64,000 bases of DNA from Thamnidium elegans (taxonomy: Eukaryota; Mucoromycota; Mucoromycetes; Mucorales; Mucoraceae). The notes under the pieces were generated by a model. That model was not told where the DNA came from and made no database searches. It saw only the letters and a list, made by a program, of their open reading frames with translations. The DNA lies in the NCBI GenBank assembly GCA_025201345.1, contig JAIXMG010000035.1, positions 1-64,000 of the forward strand, written 5' to 3'. Numbering within the stretch: the stretch's first letter is position 1; each line of letters begins with the position of its first letter. Below are positions 36,936-47,175 of this stretch, in pieces. Both the position numbers and the translations under genes were made by a program.

Positions 36936-37817
36936 CTACTTGACAGAGATAGGAGGAAGACGAATACTGCCTTCTTTTGTTGAGGCTAACGATAAAAGAG
37001 ATCTAGCCACGACTTCATTTTCGTCATTTTTAGCACAGGCACAAGGACTCGTCATGGTAGAATCAATTTCAGATAATTTAGCTACAGTGCTGGATAAAAG
37101 CTTTGATAGCCTTGTCACTTCCTGCTGAAGCTCTAAGCGTTGACACCGAAGCAATTTATTTGACTCATTACTATGATGATAACAAGGTTGATAGTACGAG
37201 TGAATAGGAGGTAAAGTAAACCTATTATTCTCTTCCTTATTCCAACCCAAATGATTATCCATAATCTCGATACTGGTTGTACTACTTACACTACTGGCTG
37301 TGCTACTATCGTCAAAACTCAATTTGCGTCGGAGAGGTGAAGTGGACGACCATCGATTGTTTGTGGTTGGTGGAGAAGGAGATTTGGTAACACGTTTTTT
37401 GTCATTTGTAGAGGGACATCTTTTTCGTCTTTTAATTACAGTGCGCATCATGGTAGCTGGTCGATGCACATGATGTAATTTATAGTAAAGCCCACAAGCG
37501 TTGCAAATTGTTTTACCGGCAGCATCTCGTCGCCAAAGTGGTGTGGTGGTTGCTTGGCAATTTGTACAGATAATGTTATCGTCAGGTGTTTTAGAGTTGA
37601 ATTCGAGTAGTTCAGCAGTATCTTGATGATGAACAGACTTTTCTAGAAGGATGTCTTTGTTACCAGTGGAACATTTATCACACACAGGTCCTTTACCGCT
37701 TTCACGGCCCCAGATATGAGGTCGGAATGATGATTGGCATTCTACACAGCGTGTTAGTGATCTCTTGCGAGCCTTCATGTCAGTTACTGTTGAAAAAGCC
37801 ATAATAGATGTATGCAT
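36936..37817 (-). CDS. GATA-type zinc-finger transcription factor with degenerate first finger
   Basis: A single exon encodes 293 residues (287 if the second Met, at 37802, is used). A canonical GATA finger spans about residues 84-108: CTNCQATTTPLWRRDAAGKT then ICNAC (Cx2Cx17Cx2C), followed by a basic tail with HRPATMMRT and KRRKR. A first finger at residues 24-49 keeps the cysteines (CVEC, CDKC; Cx2Cx18Cx2C) but has FRPHIWGRESGKGPV in place of TTPLWRR. A Ser/Thr-rich middle and a short C-terminal coiled coil (LELQQEVTRLSKLLSSTVAKL) follow. Two-finger GATA factors in fungi include iron regulators, but the first finger here is too diverged for that assignment. The lack of introns is unusual for this window. 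Confidence 0.88.
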   Translation of the reverse strand: MHTSIMAFSTVTDMKARKRSLTRCVECQSSFRPHIWGRESGKGPVCDKCSTGNKDILLEKSVHHQDTAELLEFNSKTPDDNIICTNCQATTTPLWRRDAAGKTICNACGLYYKLHHVHRPATMMRTVIKRRKRCPSTNDKKRVTKSPSPPTTNNRWSSTSPLRRKLSFDDSSTASSVSSTTSIEIMDNHLGWNKEENNRFTLPPIHSYYQPCYHHSNESNKLLRCQRLELQQEVTRLSKLLSSTVAKLSEIDSTMTSPCACAKNDENEVVARSLLSLASTKEGSIRLPPISVK

Positions 37818-40264
37818 ATAAAGAGTAAAAAAAAAAAAATTAAAGAAGTAAAAAGGAAAAAAGATAAAGGAAAGAAAAAAAAAAGATATAAAAATATAGA
37901 AAAAAAAAAGGTTTGTTATATTTTAGGAGTAGATCAAGACTCTATTGTGACACTACTTGTAAAAAGAGGTTTTCTTGTTTGATAAAGCTTCTACCAATTA
38001 GAAAATATCAAATGACTCGAGATTTCCCACACTTTCCCTTTTATTTCCAAATGTAAATGTTCTCTTTTTTTGTGTTACTGATTCAAAAGTTCCAATAAAT
38101 TGGTGTTTGCTTATCATTTCTTATCTATTGTCTTATAGTGATTCGGAATATATCTTTTTTGTTTGTTAAACAAATCATGGTAGGACTACTAAATAAAAGT
38201 TGTTTTTGAGGGTACCTGAATTTTCCTTTTTATTGTATTTTTTAATACCCCCTTTAAAAAAAAAAAGTAGAGATAGAAAGAGAAAAGTAGTTATCTTTAC
38301 AATCTAAAATAAGAATAAATTTCTAAGCACACAAACAAAAATGTATATTTTTTAATTTTTTAAAGTTTGGGAAGGTATATTTATTATTTTGTGTCATACA
38401 ACTAACATATATACATTTACACACATTCTCACATACAATTAGCTTTAATGCCAACCGAGAATTATAGAAATATCTCTATTTTTTATGCGTGTGTTGTATC
38501 TTAACCTATTATCTGCGCACCCCGACCCCAACCCCATCTCTGTTATCTTTTTTTTTTTAATCTTTTCTCTTTTTTTAATATCGTACCAAATATTTTTATT
38601 GGCCCGATTTATTTTTAATCAATTGGGTCTAGTTCTCTGGCTATAATACAGAACAGAGAAATTAGTCTTCTTTCTTTTTCTTTTTTCATTACCGAGATAT
38701 CCTCTTTTCTTTTTTGACTAACATAAAAAGGGTCTCTCTTTTTAAAATACGGATATTTTAACGTAAGTTACAATAAAGAAAACTTTGAAAGAGTTTTAAT
38801 CATGAGCTTATTATCTAAATTAATTTAACCTTCTTGTCAAATAAGATTATAACAAGCAAACACACACATACACACACTTAAATCAGCTGATGATATTAAT
38901 TAAGAGCGCCCAGTAACCATCTTGTATCATTTTACAGTTCAAAAAGTTTTATCTTGAAGTTTTTTTTTCGAAAACCCTCCTCTATAAAGCTGCTAATTGT
39001 ACAATCATCAGTTTTTTTTTAAAAAAAAAGTTCCGGAGGGGGTTTTTCTTCTTCTTATTCGATAACTGCAGTAAAATCTCCGTTTCAGCATTAGGCCGTG
39101 TCTTTTCTAACAAAAATAATACTGACAACATATGTTTTGCGTAAATTTATTTATCGCTGCATCAGAGCGACATATACAACTCGTTCGTACTTTCTTGAAT
39201 TAAGTTACATGCGGAAAAAAATTACTTTCATTATGGTTACAAATAGTGGCTTATCAACCTTGGACATCTACGTATACTTCACAAGAAGCAATTCATCAGT
39301 GCAATTTTTTGTAGTTGTACCTCCAGACAAGCAGGATAATCGATATGCACCGTATTGTAGTATATCTTCCGCGTCTAGTGTACCTAGCTGTACATTGTAA
39401 AACAGAAAAATGGTCTTCAATTTTATTTTCCGAAGAGCGCATTTGATAAACTATGATATGATTTTTAAGCATAATTGTGAATCAGTGCATGAGACAAAGA
39501 TATGCAGTTTTGATCAAATCTATAATTTGATTACTAATAAGGTTATAAAGTATTAATTTTTTTTTCCCACCATTTTTTTGCTCTTTTTTGTTTGTTTACA
39601 GCCGTCAAAAGTCCATACATCTTTTTCAGTTTTACCATATCATGACGATATTTTAAGCTCGTACTGCGTCCCTTTTAAAATTCCACCCTCCAAAAAGAGT
39701 CTTGAAACTTGTTGCAGAGTCGTATACGTCTCAATAGTACCTTTTATACTCTTCCCTCTCTCATTTTTTTTTTTTTTTTTTTTTTTTTTGATTTTAGCAA
39801 AGGCCTTTGGGTTGGTTTATAATACCGCTTGAAATCTTCCCCCCTTGTACTGCAGGGATTTTTAAACATCTTGTTTTGTTAGAAATGACCGGCTAATTTT
39901 GTATTTTCTTTTCCGGTATAGTTATATATCCGGTAATTTAAGTAAAAGTGTAAATAGTTTAAATGATCAAAAGTGTCTTGAGGAGGCCGTCCCAAGTTAA
40001 AACATGATAGTGTATTGAATGTTGTAATAGATCCATCAGCTATTCGAAACTTAGTTTGGTAGTGATTCTCATTTAAGAATAGTAGCATTATTTTATCTCA
40101 CTATTGTACCACCCAGTTGTAGCCATTCAACCTCGTGTTTTTTCTTTTGCTTACCATATTGTTCTAGAACCATGTTATGTTCAATTATCGATACATTTAT
40201 TTACAAATGACGAATAAACTTTATAATGTAATACCATCAAACCAAAAGATCTGTTTATTAATTA
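37818..40264. other. Long intergenic spacer with unassigned minus-strand open stretch
   Basis: No gene is convincingly supported. On the minus strand at 39879-40088 an open stretch reads MLLFLNENHYQTKFRIADG and on for 69 residues with unbiased composition. Just upstream on the same strand a 26-codon frame with MVLEQYGKQKKKHEVEW ends in a stop. They could be exons or relics of one gene, but no clean splice joins them. A plus-strand open stretch at 39098-39400 is likewise unassigned. T and A tracts are frequent. Confidence 0.35.
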
Positions 40265-41627
40265 TTATTTTTCTGCAAGTTTCTCGAGACTACTAATTGA
40301 ACCAGCTTGATCTCTTTGCTTTAAATCAACTTGTATTTTATTTATCTTTATTTCATCTTGGTATATTCTCTTTTTTAAGCCCTCCATTTCTACCGCAGAC
40401 GCTGCTATCGTTTGATCCTTGATTTGAACCATATGCTCCAAATAAGTTACACGATCCTGTAACGTTTGCCTTTGCGAGGTTTGCTGCATCAATTGATACT
40501 TTAGCGAAGCGGACTCATTTTGTTCGGCTACAACTAACCTTGTCGACCTACCCTTTTCAAGCTCCAATACAAGACTAGCGCTGCGTTCACGTTGTCTGGT
40601 TAATTCCTCCAAGGTATCCGAGTTTTTGGAACGGTCAAACGCATGGATCAGTTTAAAATGCCGAGCTATTTTTTCAATAACTGAATCGATTTGTCGTTGG
40701 ATATCTACACCCGCAACAACATGTGTCCGATTGTTGTCATAAAAGATGTTTTGGAGTCGCGTCAGGATATTGCGTAAAATAGGATCGTCTTTTTGATGTC
40801 GAAGTGTACCGGCTAAATGCTGTAAATAAGTCGATTCGAGATGGTTAGCGTACTTGTTTGTAAAATAAAATTCGTCTAGCAATTTTTCGATTTTGACAGC
40901 ACATTCGTTGAGTTGACGAAATTGTTTATTTTGAGGTGCGTCTAGTTTAAGTGTCATGACTGTAGCACGTGTGGTATTGGTTTGAACACGTAAGGTACTA
41001 TACATGGATTCAAGTATTGATTTTAAATGTTGAGATTTCTACAAACAAAACCGAATTTCAAATAAGAAACTAAGAAAAAAAAGGAGGAATAGTATTACCT
41101 TGGATAATTTATCTGCATCAACAAAACTCATCGTCTTGAAATTCGAAGCTGCACCAAGTGCATGTGATATATTTAATTCTTTCATCATTTCATCATAGTT
41201 ACTTGATTTTTGACAGTTGACAGTAACCGGAGATGCATATTGTTCCCATGGCAACGGCTCTTTCAGCAAGAATTTTTGTTTAATGGTTTGTAATGAGGCA
41301 ACTTGTTTTTCTAAGGGTTGACTGGATTCATTGTTAGATAAAAGAGGCGTACTCACCGATTTGGCTTGAGAGGGAGACCAAGTCTCTACGATCACTTTAG
41401 AGGCAATACCGTGGTACTGTGGAGGCGATTTTAAAATGGGTTTTAAGCGTGTTTTAGGTTGCGGTGCTGTTACTGTAACTGTGGTAAATTTTTTTAAAAT
41501 GGGTGTGATGGAATAGTTTTTTCGCAGTGATCTTGAACTTGATGGTGTTACTATCGTGTCACTCTTTAAAAAAAATTAGTTATTTTATAGTATATTAAAA
41601 CAAAAGTTATACTATTACTTTTTTCAT
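40265..41627 (-). CDS. Coiled-coil protein of unknown function
   Basis: Exons 41038-40265 and 41563-41099 are solid; a 9-bp first exon (41627-41619, Met-Lys-Lys) completes the frame and is less certain. The protein has about 415 residues. The N-terminal 150 are Ser/Thr/Pro-rich and basic (TAPQPKTRLKPILKSPP), with PLPWEQYASPV and LNISHALGAASNF as the only motif-like parts. The C-terminal 260 are largely helical, with heptads from LEELTRQRERSASLVLELEK to the end (SSLEKLAEK). I do not recognise the family; a cytoskeletal or spindle-linked role would be a guess. INTS9 ends about 144 bp upstream on the same strand. Confidence 0.7.
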
Positions 41628-41770
41628 TATACAGATTATCAATACAGGAGAAACAGAAAGAAAAAGAAAAAAAAAGTGAAAGAAAGAAATTATAAATAGT
41701 TAAGGAGGTTTTTTTTTTTTCTTCTTGTTATCAACATGATTTTTTATTATTATTGTCTTAGTTTCCCTTA

Positions 41771-42277
41771 TTATAACTCCCGGATATCCGTTACAGTTAT
41801 TTTACGTAACAGAGCGCGTACTTTATCGTCACTAGCAACTACAGTTGTACATTGACCGTTCATAATAACACGAGCGTTCATGTCTGGAGGTAATTCTATT
41901 GTAGTAATACCATTAATATCTTTTGTGATTTGAATAGGTATAGAATGCTAAAATAAAATTAATATTTATGGACTCCTATATTTAAAACTTTTTTGTTTTG
42001 TTTTTGTTTCGTTTACCTCTTCAAATCTTTTGATTGTTGAGTTTAGTTCAGTATTAATTCTTAATTCACTTTGTTTATCAAGTACAAGTGATTGATCGTC
42101 TCGAACATAGGTTGTAGGTTGTATTTGTAAATAGTTATTATAATAGTTTAAAGATCCGTGGATGGGAGCCCAAGCAGACATGGAAACACCTTTATTTGTA
42201 GTGTTGGTAGGTATCATAGTAGGTTCAATAGACTTTGCCAACTACAATTAAAAAAAAAGGGAGTTATTTATGCGTTG

Positions 42278-42340
<63 letters not shown>

Positions 42341-44052
42341 TTTTCACTGACAGAAACCCTTTCCCAATCTCTATTCAAGTTAATATCCAATACTTGCCCT
42401 GGTTCATAAATATGGACCTGTTGAGATTGTTTTTCCTTGATCAATTCAGCACCTTTTGTACGAGGTATCAATAAATGTCTCTCACTGTCCAAGGTATCAT
42501 CCCAATAAGTAGTTAATAAAGAAGGCAAATCTTGTAATTTCAAACGAGTATCAAGCGGTAAGGTTATAAAGTTAATTTTACAACCATTTGGTATATCATT
42601 TAAAGCAGAATCGGGTTCAATAAAGACACATGTATTTAAATCAGACTGTCCCCAATGTTTTAAAAACCACGAAAGCGAACCCTTTGAAGGACAGGTAGGA
42701 TCCCCCGTAAAGACGATACACGGCTCTCTTATTTTTTTACCTGATAAAGAAACAGCTTCTAAAGAAGGTATGGTTTGCACTGCTCCTGTTCTCATCAAAT
42801 TGCCATGTGCTAATGGCATCTCAGGAACATATAATAAATCATGTCGTCCTGAATTCATCCATTCACCACAAATGTTAGCATATTTTAAACTTTGATCGGC
42901 GATAGGGTTTGCCACATAGATAGGTGTTTGGTGTCTTTCGTGGCCAATTTCTTTTCCTAGAGATTTAAAGTAACTATCGATATCACCAATCAAATCGAAC
43001 AGTAATCCCATGGACGCAGATACAAGAATAATATTATGTTGGGAATGTATAGTACGAGCTAAAACGATGATACAATATTTATTAAATATATAAAGAGGTA
43101 AAAATAAAAAATTACTTTACCTATTTGAACAAGTAATTTTGTCTTTGCTCTTTCAAACGATAAATCCTTTTCTTTTTGTTCACTTAATCCACCTACAACA
43201 ATTACATTCGCGTCTCTTAGGATATCATAATCAAACGGGGCCGGATGTAAATTTGTATAAAGAGAAGAAGGAGTCAAAAAGGCGATCTTTTTGAAACTTG
43301 TTTCTAGTAACCAATTGGAACTACCTAAACAATATCCCGAACTATAGGCAACCAATTTCAATGTAGAGAATAAAGATACTTTCTCGGTGTATCTCACAGG
43401 CTGCACTTTCTCTATACAGCTTTCAATGTCTTTTAAAGTATATATAGAACGCCATCCTTCGGCTACTTTCTCTCCAAATAATTGTGAAAAATGTGCAAAT
43501 GAGGTGGGGTCAATAACAGAAGTACTTTGACCATGATAAAATACTAATTCTTCCATACGCTGTCTGACAATAGAAAAAAAGTATTAATATATGTATATAT
43601 AAACGTATAGTTATCATTACACCATTTTACTTTGAATATTCTACAGTAGGTTCAGTAGCAATAATCCTGCCTTTATAACCCAGATATTCGGTTAGATAAG
43701 GCAATCCAAGCATCATGTTATAATTGGATATTAAGACGAGGTCAATACTATTGATATCAATAAGACTAAAATCTGCTATTCTGAATACACTACGTTGGTC
43801 ACAGTTTTGTATACTTGTCGTTAAAGAAGAATATTGTGTATCAACAGTTCGTTTTCCTTGTTCACTAAAGGCAGATAATATCGACGTAAGATCATTGGTC
43901 TCATCATGTTCTTGTTGTTGTTCAGTATTTTGTAAAGGAGGAGATATAGTCAATGTCTCTAAAGGGCAATTGATAAGAATAGTATGTTGGTTTATTTTAC
44001 ATAAAAAGGTATTTGGTGTTGACCCTTTATTATCGAGACACTGAATCTTCAT
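41771..44052 (-). CDS. INTS9: Integrator complex subunit 9 (INTS9), metallo-beta-lactamase/beta-CASP fold
   Basis: Exons 44052-43631, 43563-43121, 43058-42340, 42241-42017 and 41947-41771 give 661 residues (human 658). Diagnostic segments are IDLVLISNYNMMLGLPYLTE, YKGRIIATEPTVEYSKQRME, PLSSGY-like AYSSGYCLGSSNWLLETS, PIYVANPIADQSLKYANICG, EPCIVFTGDPTCPSKGSL, SDLNTCVFIEPD and LPLDTRLKLQDL, all in INTS9 order. INTS9 lacks the zinc-binding HxHxDH set, as expected, because it is the inactive partner of INTS11 in the Integrator cleavage module that ends snRNA and attenuated mRNA transcripts. Intron 3 carries 57 consecutive A on the coding strand straight after the donor. The start is 192 bp from NOP10. 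Confidence 0.92.
42281..42337. repeat. 57-bp T homopolymer (A run on the coding strand) in INTS9 intron 3
   Basis: Uninterrupted T from 42281 to 42337. Read on the INTS9 strand, the donor is GT followed at once by the A run. Confidence 0.9.
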
Positions 44053-44244
44053 TTCAAAAAAAAAGTACCTATTTATGTATATAAAAGAGGGTTGGGTGTT
44101 TGTTTCGCATTAATGTCGTGGCTTGGATGAAACCAGTCACTTCTGGTCGCCTTTTTTTTTTTTTTTTCCTCTATTTCACTTTTGAAAGAGCTTAAAGTTT
44201 TATTTTCCTTTATCATTATATAAAAAAAAAAAAACTCTTTAAAA
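44053..44244. promoter_or_regulatory. Shared bidirectional promoter of INTS9 and NOP10
   Basis: Only 192 bp separate the two divergent start codons. The stretch has a T16 run near 44152-44167 and A tracts next to both starts. Both genes serve nuclear RNA maturation, so co-regulation is plausible but unproven. Confidence 0.55.
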
Positions 44245-44501
44245 ATGTATTTGATGTATTATTTGGATCCCAAGGGAGAACGTATTTACACTCTCAAGGT
44301 TTGTTACAACATTTTTTCTTTTTATTGTTAGTTTGACATTAACCGATTTAAAATAAGTAGAAGACCGATCCTACTGGTTTGCCCACCAAGTCAGCTCACC
44401 CTGCACGTTTCTCTCCCGACGATAAGTTCTCTCGCCAACGTGTTACCATCAAGAAGAGATATAACATTTTGCTCACCCAACGTCCTGCTCGTCCTTATTA
44501 A
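44245..44501 (+). CDS. NOP10: H/ACA ribonucleoprotein subunit Nop10
   Basis: Two exons (44245-44298, 44361-44501) give 64 residues, exactly the family length. [18 protein letters not shown] is followed by [17 protein letters not shown] and [19 protein letters not shown], nearly the same as other eukaryotic Nop10s. It binds the pseudouridine synthase Cbf5 in H/ACA snoRNPs that modify rRNA and snRNA in the nucleolus. The upstream flank is shared with INTS9. Confidence 0.97.
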
Positions 44502-44798
44502 ATACTTTTTTTATAGCACATACTTTTTTTTTTAAACAGCATAAAAAAATGTCACTTGGGAGGAAAAAAGGGTTTTTTTTTTTTTCCAAAAAAATTGTAA
44601 CATACACATTTAAGAAATAAATATTTTTTGTTTACAACAACAACAATTTGTTTTACTAGAAGAGAAAATTACATATAAAAGAATGAGAGAAAGTACGAAT
44701 GTGCTTTATGTGTGTGACTAGTAGTTTTTTTTTTTTCTACTTTTAAAAAAGTTTTTCTGTTGTTTTTTTTACGTTCTTTTTTTTATATATTTTTCAAA

Positions 44799-45107
44799 AT
44801 GGCTAATTCCAAGTATGAGTATGTTCGTCATTTTGAACTGGCTGATAGTCTTTTACCCAGTACTTGGCTTGTAGTTCGAATTGATGGTCGTGGGTTTCAT
44901 AGGTTAGTTATTTTGACATATTTTTTAATACGCACCTGTTACTCATATTTTTTTTCTTTTTTTTTTTTTTTGACAGATTCTCTCAAAGTCATAATTTCCA
45001 AAAACCAAATGATAGAAGATCGATTGAGCTCATGAACCGTTGCGCTATTGAGGTTATGAAGGATATTAAGGACATTATTTTAGCTTATGGAGAAAGTGAT
45101 GAATACA

Positions 45108-45155
<48 letters not shown>

Positions 45156-45761
45156 GTATATACCTTGCAAATTAAAAAATAAAAGTCCAATAGTTTTATT
45201 ATCCCAAAGACATCAAATTTATACTCTCGTAGAGCAAGCAAGATTTCATCTACAGTAGTTAGTTTGTTTGCATCCAATTTTGTTATGCATTGGTCAGAGT
45301 ACTTTAGAGAAGATCAACTTTTATATGCACCTTGTTTCGATTCACGTACAGTATGTTATCCCAATGACAAAATATTAAGAGACTACCTAAGCTGGAGACA
45401 AGCAGATTGTCACATCAATAACTTGTTCAACACAACATTTTGGGCACTTGTATTAAAGGGTGGAATGACTGAAATTGAAGCTGAAAACAAATTAAAAGGA
45501 ACATTGTCTAAAGACAAGAACGAGATTTTATTCACGCAATATGATATTAATTATAATAATATCGATGCCATCTATAGAAAGGGTTCTACTATTATACGTA
45601 AAAAGACTGAAGTTTCAACTATTTCGCCTAGATCAGGTGAGCTTATAACACGTACTAAGCTTATACCAACGGCTGTTTATGATGATATTATTGGTCAAGA
45701 ATTTTGGGATGCTCACCCAGAGTTATTGGAAGAAAAGAAAAAAAATAACAATCATGCATAA
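44799..45761 (+). CDS. THG1: tRNA-His guanylyltransferase Thg1
   Basis: Exons 44799-44902, 44977-45108 and 45194-45761 give 267 residues. Metal-binding Asp29 lies in [16 protein letters not shown] and Asp76 in AYGESDEYS, matching yeast and human positions. [20 protein letters not shown] and the diagnostic [15 protein letters not shown] follow. Thg1 adds the G at position -1 of tRNA-His by reverse (3'-5') polymerisation, which is needed for recognition by HisRS. The second intron starts GT followed by 43 A. The methyltransferase gene begins 63 bp after the stop on the same strand. Confidence 0.97.
45111..45153. repeat. 43-bp A homopolymer in THG1 intron 2
   Basis: Uninterrupted A run directly after the GT of the splice donor at 45109-45110. 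Confidence 0.9.
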
Positions 45762-45824
45762 AAAAAAAGAAAGTTACGAGGTCATACGTTTTCTTTCTTT
45801 TTCTTTCTTTTTTTTTTACTACTA

Positions 45825-46615
45825 ATGTCCAATGACCAAGATTCACAATATTTTAAATACTATTCACAGTTACAGCACCAAGTAATAAAAAGATCAATTA
45901 TATAGAACTTTGTTGTAAACTAATTTTTTTTTTAAAAAAAAAAGCAAAATATGTTGCAGGATAATGTGAGAACTTCTACATATAGAAAAGCCATCATGTT
46001 AAACAGAAAAGAGTTTAACAATAAACTGGTATTAGATGTGGGTGCGGGTTCTGGTATTTTATCTTATTTTGCAATTCAAGCAGGTGCCAATCATGTTTAT
46101 GCTGTCGAAGCTTCAAACATGGCCGATAAAATGATGAAATTAATATGTTCCGAGAAAAACAAGTATCTAAGAGATAAGATTAGCATTGTTAACGGTAAAA
46201 AGAAATAATTGTACTTTACTATAGTATATTAAACCATCCAATGTACAGCTAAAATAGAACAACAAAATTTGAATATACCAAAGGTAGATACAATTATATC
46301 TGAACCTATTGGCGTATTATTACTTCATGAACGCATGGTTTGTTTATATTGTTTTTTATGTAAAAGGGATATAATAATAATTTATTTTAAGCTCGATAGT
46401 TTTATATATGCTCGAGATCATTACTTAAAACCAGGTGGTACAGTATTTCCTTCGCAAGGTGTTATTCATTTAGCTCCTTTCACAGATACAAGGCTATGGA
46501 AAGAAACAAAATCAAATGCTAATTTTTGGCAACATAATTCATTTTATGGTGTTGATTTAACTAGTCTTTACAATGACGCATGTAAAGAATTATTTGGTTC
46601 GTACCTTTATAGCCA

Positions 46616-46653
<38 letters not shown>

Positions 46654-47168
46654 TAATTAGTTATTAAGGTATGCCTGTAATTGGAAAATTTGATTATAAA
46701 AGTATAATGACTACAAATAAAACCGAGTTCAATATCAATTTCAATTCTATTACAATGGATGCATTACACGATATGACAATACCATTTCAATGGACTTGTT
46801 CTCGTACGGGAATGGTCAATGGTATTTCAGGCTGGTTTGATATCGTATTCGATCCACCGCAAGGAACCCAGGTTACATTATCTACAAGTCCACTAACGGA
46901 TATTACACATTGGTATCAAACTCGATTTTTATTTACTGATCCATTACCTGTAAAATCACAACAATCAATTCAAGGTTGGATGCGATGTATTGCTAATAAC
47001 TATAGAAGTTACACTATATACATTGAACTAATAGTAGGAGATCAAGAACTAAGTGATCCCAGTTTATTATTTACAGATGTAACAAACCTATCCGAATTTA
47101 AAAGAAGAGGTGTATGGGAATTACAAGAACAAACTTATGATAATAATCAGTTTACACCATCACAATAA
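45825..47168 (+). CDS. CARM1: CARM1/PRMT4-type protein arginine methyltransferase
   Basis: Exons 45825-45881, 45945-46194, 46249-46337, 46392-46596 and 46669-47168 give 366 residues, close to the CARM1 catalytic core without the animal N-terminal EVH1-like domain. [20 protein letters not shown] and [11 protein letters not shown] match the CARM1 entry helices. The SAM site is [16 protein letters not shown] with the ribose-binding Glu in YAVEAS. The double-E loop is [13 protein letters not shown], then [11 protein letters not shown]. The THW-type loop is [15 protein letters not shown]1 makes asymmetric dimethylarginine on histone H3 and splicing or transcription factors. It converges with the Hsp70-like gene, with only 7 bp between stop codons. 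Confidence 0.93.
46618..46650. repeat. T homopolymer in methyltransferase intron 4
   Basis: About 33 T bases between donor (46597) and acceptor (46668). Confidence 0.85.
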
Positions 47169-47175
47169 AAAACTT

